The translations under genes and the position numbers were made by a program. From Choristoneura fumiferana (taxonomy: Eukaryota > Arthropoda > Insecta > Lepidoptera > Tortricidae): DNA of 64,000 nucleotides. Shown piece after piece: positions 24,381 through 32,188 of this stretch. The stretch covers positions 18,755,111 through 18,819,110 of the forward strand of contig NC_133494.1 of the NCBI RefSeq assembly GCF_025370935.1. The letters are read 5' to 3'. The notes below the pieces were generated by a model. The model was not told where the DNA came from, did no database searches, and saw only the letters and a list, made by a program, of their open reading frames with translations. Positions within the stretch are counted from its first letter, which is position 1. Each line of letters starts with the position of its first letter.

Positions 24381-24453
24381 CTAACAGAGAGAGGTAGCGA
24401 TGCGCGAGTAGCGCCATGAGGGTGCGCGGGCGCATGTCGTGAGCACTCGCAAG
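24381..24453 (+). other. 5' leader of the Dok-7-like gene, with two upstream ORFs
   Basis: The leader follows a good splice acceptor (pyrimidine-rich CTTCTCTTGTTCCAG, ending at 24380), so a further untranslated exon must lie upstream. It is GC-rich. It contains two short upstream ORFs: ATG at 24400 (3 codons, TAG 24409) and ATG at 24416 (8 codons, with an internal ATG at 24434, TGA 24440). Both close before the main ATG at 24454. If the acceptor is used, these should lower translation of the main frame (inference). Confidence 0.65.
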
Positions 24454-24519
24454 ATGGCGGACAACAGCCCCGCCACCTCCATCATCGAGGGCACCGTCAA
24501 GTTCCGGGACGGAAAGAAG
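24454..24519 (+). CDS. Docking protein 7-like (Dok-7-like), first coding exon
   Basis: This exon encodes the first 22 residues of a protein related to Dok-7, a cytoplasmic PH/PTB adaptor that in vertebrates activates the muscle kinase MuSK. Seen in the sequence: ATG in the context GCAAGATGG, then an acidic/serine start and IIEGTVKFRDGKK, the first strand of the PH domain. A consensus donor AAG|GTAATT follows at phase 0. The next exon (36654) continues with WKSRWCVMRKLSPVA. The joined pattern EG.VK.RDGKKWKSRW.V.RK.SPVA matches what I recall of the start of vertebrate Dok-7 closely. The start codon is chosen because it fits the family N-terminus and follows stop codons of the leader ORFs. The role in insects is inferred from the family. 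No further exons were found in this window, so the C-terminal PTB and tail are not seen. Confidence 0.85.
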
Positions 24520-24577
24520 GTAATTACCACCACAAATATTACATATCAGCTGTACTCGTAGGACGCCTACTGTTGGA

Positions 24578-24735
24578 TATACTGCCCACCTGAGCCAAAA
24601 GGCGCTATCTCAAAAAAAAAACACTTTTGAGTTATTAATACTACTGTGTAGCTTAAAACCTTCTCCATCACATGGTGTAAACGACAGCAAAGCATTTTTT
24701 TGAAATAGCGCCTTTTGGCTTAGGGGGGCAGTATA
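24578..24735. mobile_element. MITE with TATACTGCCC ends
   Basis: The left arm (TATACTGCCCACCTGAGCC, AAAAGGCGCTATCTC) and the right arm (GAAATAGCGCCTTTTGGC, GGGGGGCAGTATA) are complementary over about 40 bp. TA flanks fit a Tc1/mariner-type target. It lies only 58 bp downstream of the exon 1 donor. Confidence 0.7.
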
Positions 24736-24924
24736 GGTCTCCCTATAGACGTTCAGTTGCATCAGTTGGAAGCAATTCAATTCAATTCTTGAAAGTATAG
24801 CTCCATCGATACTATCGATGATCCCGCCGATGTCGAGGTTGGAAAAGACACTATCGGTTAGCCGTTGTTCGGTAGAAGTTGGAAGCGACGTACGTCCACT
24901 GTGATGTGAACCCGCGACTTTAAA

Positions 24925-24985
24925 CAAAGGCCGTATTGCTTAACGCATTGACGTTCGCGATCGCATTCACCATCTCTTCCTAAGC
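24925..24985 (-). repeat. Fragment of AGACGAGGGTAGAAAGAGAT repeat
   Basis: GGCCGTATTGCTTAACGC, GACGTTCGCGATCGCATTCA and CCATCTCTTCCTA are the reverse complement of segments at 41123-41195 and 56096-56166. Class unknown. Confidence 0.5.
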
Positions 24986-25007
24986 TAGGAAGCTTCTTCT
25001 TTTGCAG

Positions 25008-25281
25008 GTGGTAGGACCTTGTGCAAGGTCCGCCCGGATTGCTACCACCATCTTGCTCGCTAATCCTGCCGTGAAACAGCAGCGCTTGCACTGTTGTGTT
25101 TCGGCGCGGAGAGTAAGACAGCCGGTGAAATTACTGGCACTTGAGGTATCCCATCTTAGGCCTCTAGGTTGGCAACGCATCTGCAATCCCCTTGGTGTTA
25201 CAGGTGTCTATGGGCGGTGGTGATCTCTTATGATCAGGAGAGCCACTTGCTCGTTTGCCATCCAGTTGAATAAAAAAAAAA
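25008..25281 (+). mobile_element. Poly(A)-tailed short retroelement, family P
   Basis: The copy begins GTGGTAGGACCTTGTGCAAG, continues GATTGCTACCACCATCTTGC and GTTGGCAACGCATCTGCAA, and ends CCAGTTGAATAAAAAAAAAA. Four copies of near-equal length occur in the window, so this is probably the full unit or a constant 3' end. The first 40 bases can fold (GTGGTAG..CTACCAC, inner GGACCTTGTGCAAGGTCC). SINE or LINE 3' end is undecided. Confidence 0.7.
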
Positions 25282-25359
25282 CTAGTTTTAAGTAGTATAG
25301 AAAGAAGTGGTGAAAACGATAATAATTCCAAGTGTGTTCGACAATAAGGCCTTAAGTCA

Positions 25360-25645
25360 ACGCTACGCTTGCCGATCCATGGTCTACTTGAGTTTTCGAG
25401 ACTTTACATCGTTTCGAAAACTTTTCGGCCCCAACGGCTATCTGTTCTCCGTGCTCTAATGTTTTTTCTTTCTTTCTTTCTTTTCTCTATGGCATGCCCA
25501 TTGCCACTTCAACGAGCTAATCCGCATGGCTATATCGGTGATCCTCGTTCTTCTACGTATCTCTTCATTGCTGATTCGATCCTGTATCTTGTACTATTAC
25601 TTATTCTGTGCCTGTACAGAAACCTCCCGAGCATAGCCGCGAAGC
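25360..25645 (-). mobile_element. RTE LINE 3' fragment, second subfamily
   Basis: The text CGCTACGCTTGCCGATCC, GGCCCCAACGGCTATCTGTT, CCCATTGCCACTTCAACGAG and CGGTGATCCTCGTTCTTCTA matches the reverse-oriented RTE copies at 38689 and 50272. A TTTC microsatellite (about 25464-25485) interrupts it. Confidence 0.65.
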
Positions 25646-26835
25646 CAAGATGGTCGTTGAAAATTTTTCAGGAAGGATTCAACATTTTCCTTAGGCAACC
25701 TGGAGAAAGAGAGAGGGAGAGAAGAGTGAGTTAGTGTGTAGATATCCTAAGAAGTTCAGGCAACTCGGTACGAATCTAGTTGTTACAGCGCCACGCCATA
25801 TCATCCAGTTCTCTTTCATCATCTTCCCAGCCAATATACGTTCTCCTTGTAATGAGATAATTTATGCTTCTTTCATTAATTTCTTATTTACATAACACTT
25901 CAGTTAATAAAACTCAACAATGATAAGATAAGCTACTTTCTATGAACACTATCTTAGAGATACTATCACTATATTAGTCAGGGAATCTATTCTAGTAGCA
26001 GAATAGACTACTGCTTAGCAAGAATGGCAGGAAGTTTTTATATTAATACGAGTATATTATCTGTGGTTATACTGTCATGACTAATGGTATAGTGTCAAAT
26101 CATTGTTGTCTATATTCGCTGCGGGTTCCAAAGTACATCGGATAGCAACTTTACCTACAACAATGTCACATTTTGTTAAAGTAGGTACATAGGTAGGTCT
26201 ATTTAAAGTTGAATAAAAAATATTCGCGCTCAAGGTTTTGTGTAAATTAAAAAATCGGCTAAGTCCAAGTTAGACTCGTACTCCAAGTGGTCCGTACTAT
26301 TTTTTTTTAATGCAGTGATAGCCAGCACTCTGCTTTCAATCAACATGTACCTCTCTCTATCTAGGCAGTGTAGGATATTTTTTTATTTTCATTATTCGTT
26401 GCAGCCTTAGATAAGTTGCAGCGGCAATAGAAATACACCTTACAAATAAATTCCAGGTGTCTATCTATTTCGCTTCTTGAGATACAGGCTTGTGACGGAC
26501 CCACAGACAGACAGGTGTAGCGTCATTGATAGCTTATAATAATGATAATCTTTATATCGGACAACAAAGATCCGTAGAATGGTTAGTGGTAGTAAAAGGT
26601 AAACTTAAATACTATTTAGTGTATGGTTCTGTTTGTCACGTTTTGGGTACTGATCCCTTAAAACGATAAATTCTACGTAAACTAGGCTACCCACCAACAC
26701 AGGTACGTCTGTTTGCTTATCACAGTGATATGTTATCACCTCCAATTGACAGCTTATTGATAACATCGATGTGTAGTACGGTAGCCTACGTGACTTTATT
26801 TCTAGAATTAATACGGGTTACATTTGTGCCCGAAG
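25646..26835. other. Intronic DNA without a gene
   Basis: AT-rich DNA. A possible remnant of the GTGCGAGTCGGACTCG repeat (CCAAGTTAGACTCGTACTCC) lies near 26266-26310. Nothing else recognised. Confidence 0.45.
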
Positions 26836-27095
26836 AATTGCGAAACTGAAGTAGCAGAGGGCAGGGCACATTGCTCGCAGGACTGATAGCCGATGGGGTC
26901 AGAAGGTTCTCGAATGGCGTCCGCGGACCGGGAGACGAGCTGTCGGTAGGCCTCCAACAAGATGGAGCGACGACCTGGTTAAGATCGTCGGATCGCGGTG
27001 GATGTGGAAAGCACAAGACCGGTCTGAGTGGAGAGCCTTGGGTTGGGAGAGGCCAATGTCCAGCAGTGGACGTTTTTCGGCTGACATGATGATGA
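26836..27095 (+). mobile_element. 5'-truncated RTE LINE 3' end
   Basis: It encodes the same C-terminal tail as at 21749 (GHIARRTDGRWG-like region, VLEWRPRTGR) and ends CGGCTGACATGATGATGATC. No clear target-site duplication. It is directly followed by another LINE 3' UTR. Confidence 0.8.
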
Positions 27096-27392
27096 TCAAA
27101 TTTTTTACCGGTTTTTGAATGGGACGGACCCATCTCTTCTCGTGGGTGTCGTAAAAGGCGACTAAGGGACCTAATGTGAGAGTGGGACAGCAGCGCTCTG
27201 TATTGCCAACTACGAACTCCGGACTCCATCATGCTATGTGGAAAGCAGGGAGAAACCACTACACTATTACTCTTGTGTGTGATATGAGAGAAAGAGATCC
27301 CTTTAAGAGATAAGTTCGCCTTTGTACATCTTATTATCCTGTGTTCTGTTATTTTCATGTGTTTTTATGTACAATAAAGAGTTTAACAATAC
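27096..27392 (+). mobile_element. LINE 3' UTR ending GTACAATAAAGAGTTTAA
   Basis: It holds GTGGGTGTCGTAAAAGGCGA and CTAAGGGACCTAATGTGAG, and ends GTACAATAAAGAGTTTAACA. The same terminus occurs at 45108-45181 and, reversed, inside the element at 58425. It carries no reverse-transcriptase sequence. Confidence 0.65.
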
Positions 27393-28080
27393 AATAAAAT
27401 ACTATTTTCCCAAGAAAGTCCTCATGAAGGTGCAACCAATCTTTTTCCGATGATCACGCACCACTCTGTCAGTGTAACGTCTTAGTAGAGAGAAATTTGG
27501 GCTAGTTAAGCATTATAACCGAAAAACCTATAGGCTACCGCCTAACTTTAAATATGGTATGGACGTATCTATTATTGCACAACATACAGGCAATCCGAAA
27601 TCCCTATTTTTTTTATGTCCGTTTGTCTATGACGGTAACCATTTACATAAAATGGGGTCACACTGCGTGCATTTTACTTAGGAGAGGGGCTGCAGGTACT
27701 AAGGTGTAGGGTGTAGGTTAGTCATAATTATTCGGAAAACTTGATTAGCCAGAAATCAAACTGAAATTCATGACATGACTCACGCGTTCATACTAATGGA
27801 AATAACTTGCTAGGGTGTGGCGTTAACCCTTTAACAGCAGCAGCAGCAGGTTAAAATAACTTTGTTTCGAGCATGTACATCGCTGTATACCTGTAGCTTG
27901 TGGACCAAGTAAAGGCTGACCAGAATTATAAAAAAACACGCCATATTGCGCAAAAACCGATAGAACTAATTTCTTGCACTAACACTCAATTCAAATGTCA
28001 TCTGTCTATTGCTGTCAAAGTTCATCGTTGTTTGCGCGTGGTATTTTAAAGTGTTATTTTGTGTTTTTGTGATTATCCAT
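27393..28080. other. Intronic DNA without a gene
   Basis: Only a short (CAG)n run at about 27837-27848 stands out. Confidence 0.45.
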
Positions 28081-28500
28081 AGCTTTGGAAGGAACGATGG
28101 CAAGCGTCCAGACGGCGTCACCCTGGTGCCGTGGAAGCTCGGTAGGGCCCTGGTGTGGGACGCTACATGCGTTGATACTTTCGCTCTGTCCCACATCCAG
28201 GCAACTAGCTCACAAGCCGGCGCTGCGGCAGGCCCAACTCCTCAAGCGCCGCAAGTACTCCTCTTTATTAAAAGATTACGAGTTTGCAGCGCTTGCTGTT
28301 GAGACTCTAGAGCCTTGGTCAGCTGATATGAAGTGTTTCATAAAGGCCCTTTCTTCCCGGTTGATCGACACCTCTGGGGACCCAAGAGCTGGTACGTATT
28401 TATCCCAGCGGATCGCACTTGCGGTCCAAAGGGGTAATGCGGCCAGCATCATGGGAACTCTGCCACAGGCAGATCTTTTGGACGGGGTTTTCTTTTTATA
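28081..28500 (+). pseudogene. LINE-like C-terminal nuclease domain, frameshifted
   Basis: The first part encodes RNDGKRPDGVTLVPWKLGRA then LVWDATCVDTFA, which has the PD...D spacing of a restriction-enzyme-like (PD-(D/E)XK) nuclease. After a one-base frame change near 28220 the frame continues KRRKYSSLLKDYEF, AVETLEPWSADM, SGDPRAGTYLSQRIALA and RGNAASIMGTLPQ to a TAA at 28498-28500. I associate this block with the C-terminus of LINE-type ORFs in marine and other invertebrates; the exact clade is uncertain. Two more C-terminal pieces lie at 32218 and 36215, same strand. The upstream reverse transcriptase is absent, consistent with 5' truncation. Confidence 0.6.
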
Positions 28501-29818
28501 ATTTTTATTTTTATAGTAACATATTTAGTTAAGATTTCTTAGGTAAGTTCTTTGTCTTCTTATTATTATTATTATTTTATTTTATTTAATCTGTACTTCT
28601 TTTGTTTTTTTTTATTTAAGTAAATAAATATTTAAGTACAAAAGCCGTTTGAGATTCCTGAAATAAATTAAAGATACAAGAATTGCTCGGTTTCTATAAT
28701 TCTCTACTTAAAAGGTGTATTATCTAATTCAAACCTAGTGGTTCGGTAGGATAGTGTTCTATTAATACATTTTACAACCTAGCAATGGGCGTTAATGATC
28801 CCTTTGATGTCTTTAAAACAATGGCAGCGGATGTCAACAAATGATTCACTTTATCGGTCTAGTAGTGACTAACACTTGAGCATGATACCGAAGCTAGTCC
28901 AAAACATGCATTGTTGTGTGTTCCTAAAATTAGTTTGCATAATAGACGGTTACTTGCGCATGCCTGAGCAGTCTAAACGGTATTATGGGAGAGAATAACC
29001 ACTGAAATATCCGTCATAAATTTTACCTAACCACTATGAAATTATTAGGTTGAAGATTTAAATTGAGAAGTCTTTGTTCAAAAGTTTGTCTTCGCATGGT
29101 GTTTTTTTTTTTATTTCTGTTTATTTTGACAGACGGCTTAGTTCATTTATAAAACCGGCCAAGTGCGAGTCGGACTCGCGCACGAAGGGTTTCGTACTAT
29201 TTATTTATACAACATTAGACATTAGCAGAAAACGGCAAAAAAACAAGTTTGTTGTATGGGAGCCTCCCTTAATTTTTTTTGATTTTAAAAGTCGATGCCA
29301 TTAACCGTTGAAGAGTTCCATCCTGTGGAGACGATCCTGGCAGGATTACCAGGATGTCACTACCAGATTATTGTATTGTCACGCAATGTACATAAGTATA
29401 CAAATTTCAAGTCAATCCAACTACTGGAAGTGGGTCGAATTTAACTTGCTAGATTTGATTACAGGCAGACAGACAGTCAACGGGACAGGTGAAACTAAAT
29501 AAAAGCTTGTAAAAATCCTGAATCTCAACCTTACTCTAGAAACATGACAGGATGGTGTTCTTCATGCAATGAAGACCACGATTGCAACTGTGGGCCATCC
29601 CATCCCATGGGAATTTCAATTTAAGTGCCAGATCCAATGTTACACGCGAGCGGAGCCACGCGTGAAGGCTGTAGGAAAATAATATGTTGTTTATTCGGTG
29701 TTGCGTTGATAGCAAGCGGAAAGTGCAGCGGTGCACGCAACATGCTGCACTGCGAGTTAGGACTGTGATGTTAAACCGCTAGAAAGGACTACATAATTAA
29801 TACTTGATTTATTGAAAT
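28501..29818. other. Intronic DNA without a gene
   Basis: An AT-rich tail follows the LINE fragment. At 29148-29300 lies the other end of the GGGTTCCGTA repeat (AAGTGCGAGTCGGACTCGCG). Nothing else recognised. Confidence 0.45.
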
Positions 29819-29819
29819 A

Positions 29820-30153
29820 TGCCCGGTTCACAATATTCCAGTGCCCTTAGTGTAAGTTTTCGGTTACAAAATACGTCTCGATCGCGTTCGCGTCAAAATC
29901 TCAATTTGTATGGAAACACGAATATCGCAAACGTTCCGCTAGAGGCGCTGTTCGTGTTTCCATATAAATTGAGATTTTAACGCGAACTAGATCGAGACGT
30001 ATTTTGTAACCGCAACCTTACACTAAGGGTACTGTAAAACGGTTCCAGTGACAGGCACTGCGGTGCTCCATCGATCTTGTGTAACTCGTTTGAATTGTCA
30101 CCCCGCAATGTATCGCTACAAGCAAGTTTTACTGAAATAATGTGAACCAGGCA
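29820..30153. mobile_element. Outer MITE (TGCCCGGTTCAC ends), interrupted
   Basis: The ends TGCCCGGTTCACAATATTCC and GAAATAATGTGAACCAGGCA are inverted repeats. The same MITE without the insert lies at 40934-41075 (TTA target repeats there), sharing TGTGTAACTCGTTTG and CACCGCAATGTATCGCTAC. A second MITE has inserted at 29844. Confidence 0.8.
29844..30029. mobile_element. Inner MITE nested in the outer one
   Basis: 186 bp with inverted arms of about 80 bp (CCCTTAGTGTAAG, GGTTACAAAATACGTCTCGA, GTATGGAAACACGAA). The right flank is TA; the left flank is TG, probably a mutated TA. This suggests Tc1/mariner-type insertion into the outer MITE. Confidence 0.78.
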
Positions 30154-30189
30154 TTAGGCGTTATTTTACGGAGGTCTATTAATATTATT

Positions 30190-30262
30190 AATGAACTATA
30201 GAAAATTACTTTGCTCACCCGCGATCTTGCAATAGCTGCGTCTTTATGACTGCTGATCACAT
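30190..30262. repeat. Fragment of the TTGCTCACCCGCGACCTT repeat
   Basis: AATTACTTTGCTCACCCGCG then ATCTTGCAATAGCTGCGTC matches the start of the copies at 12836 and 36897. Confidence 0.6.
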
Positions 30263-30316
30263 ATTTTTACTGGAAACGGTGGAGAAATGCGACCTGACAG
30301 CGACATACGAAAGCAT

Positions 30317-30521
30317 TTTTAACTTCCGACGCAACAGGGTGTTCTAATTTTGAAGCTATCAGTCTGTGGCATCGTAGCGCTAAAACGGATGGATCGATTT
30401 CGATACGGTTTTTTTATGTGGAAGCAAGCTTTTCTGTGTTAGTTCTCAGCTATGTTTCATCAAAATCGGTTGAGCCGTTTTTGAGATATTTAACTAAGAA
30501 ATGACAGTGTCGGGGATTTTT
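30317..30521. mobile_element. Second copy of the CCCCCGAC-ended element
   Basis: AACTTCCGACGCAACAGGG at one end and GTGTCGGGGATTTTTCAAG at the other, with TCATCAAAATCGGTTGAGCC and CAGTCTGTGGCATCGTAGCG inside, match 2632-2842 in opposite orientation. Confidence 0.65.
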
Positions 30522-31642
30522 CAAGTTTCCTAAGTAGGTTAGGTTATTGTTCAGTCCAAGCCTAAGCTTCGCGCTCGCTCTGTACTAACTCCTGTCTACA
30601 TTAACTCCACAATCTCATTGGATTTGACTTATACTTATTCCAATAATATCTGTTTTTCAAAAGTATCTCAATTTTAAGAATCCGATTAGGATATGAAGTG
30701 ATAACTTATTCTTATGTCAGAACGGCACGTATTTATCATATGTTTTTAAATACTAAAGCACGTTTAATGAAAACAATGTACTGCAAGTGATAGACAAAGA
30801 TAGTGATATAAGATTACATAATTAACTAAAATCCAGCCATAAACAAAGTAACACAAGAAGTAAATTGCATGACACGCATTTATTTGACTTAGTCCGTTGC
30901 ATTTCTAAATGGCTACAGAATTAAGAGTGTCTAAAATAATTAATACAACCTTTTTCCTTGCTACTGAGTTTGAAATGCGTTACCTTGTTATTAAAAACGA
31001 GAAGATTTTTTGCATCGCTACACGGGATTCGCACTTAATTTAGGGGCGTCCTACCAACTAGACAACCAGGGAATCCGAACAACCAACCGAAAAACTTAAA
31101 TGCTTGTATACACCAATAGTGAGGTGTGGTTAATAGTAGTTGAGCAAACGTATTCCCTCAAAAAAAACTTATTGTTTTGTATGATGAACGTTTGCTGTAG
31201 ATGTTATGTAGATATCGATGGATATCATGGAGTACGCTCTCATCCTGCAGGAAGACAAATATATGTGTCGCACTAACGTGACTGTAGTGCACATTTGTTC
31301 AACAACAATCAGTATAAAAGTGTGACGTAATAGGTTGAAGTTCATTCTTATATCTATAAAGCCGAATAACGACTAAATCAATCAATACTTTTAACCGAAG
31401 ACATTTCCATTATTTCTTATATCAGTGTTATTTTAATTAAAACCCTGGCTTCGTTGCATTGCAAAACAACTGATATTTTGCCGTTTTAACATTTTGCAAA
31501 ATAAACCAAAAGTTTTTCAAGTTTTTTTAAATAACGCCAATACTGCTGCTCTTTTTTGTCACTTAAATTGTATAGCTTTTACTTAATTGGTTCCTATAAA
31601 ACGGTATGTAATAAAAAAGGGGGAATGTTATAACAATAGCAA
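30522..31642. other. Intronic DNA downstream of the MADF-BESS gene
   Basis: AT-rich DNA without recognised features. It contains no second plausible polyadenylation signal for the minus-strand gene within 300 bases. Confidence 0.45.
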
Positions 31643-31648
31643 TTTATT
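31643..31648 (-). promoter_or_regulatory. AATAAA overlapping the MADF-BESS stop codon
   Basis: The last sense codon and the stop read GAA TAA A, so the hexamer AATAAA contains the stop codon itself. No other AATAAA is seen on this strand in the next 300 bases. If used, the 3' UTR would be only about 10-30 bases long. Confidence 0.5.
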
Positions 31649-32188
31649 CATCAGCAAACTGTATCTTTTTCAGGGTTTGTAGAATTTCTATTTTGGCCTC
31701 AATCTTTTGTTTGTCATTAAACTTTCTGAATGTATTAATTAATGACAATAAAAAATGCTTATCTTCATCGTAGTCATTGAATCTCTTTCTGGCATTTACG
31801 ATGTTCTCAGTTCTACTCATATCAACAATTTGATTCTGAAACAGTTCGGGTTCACTGACAACTTTTGTTGTTTCATCATCTCCAAATTCATCACCTTCCA
31901 ATTCTTCGTCATCTTCAATTTTCTCGTCACTTTCGATATCGTCTATGAATTCAATCTTAAAATTTCTGTCAAGTGGATCATCTTTGACTTCGCTGTGCTC
32001 GTCGTTATCTGATACTTGGAAGGTATGTTCTTTTCCTAAAAGGAAACTCATTTTTTTGAAATATCCGTATATCTTCCTTGGCTTCACCATTCTTCCTTCA
32101 TTCCTATCTTGCTGTTCTTTGCGCTGCATCGCTAGTTCTCTGGTGAAACAAGTTCGTAAATTTTTCCATCGCTGCTGGATCTCTCGAA
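31644..32188 (-). CDS. MADF-BESS gene, exon 3
   Basis: Acceptor ATTGTTACAG precedes TTCGAGAG at 32188. The exon encodes REIQQRWKNLR onward through the acidic linker and BESS motif to TAA at 31644-31646. An in-frame ATG further upstream (32246) lies in the intron and overlaps a LINE fragment, so it is not taken as the start. Confidence 0.87.

Noticed and set aside
25001..25012. TTCTTCTTTTGCAG|GTGGTA as a splice acceptor for an extra Dok-7-like exon
   Set aside because: The AG is followed directly by the start of a family P retroelement, with no conserved coding sequence.
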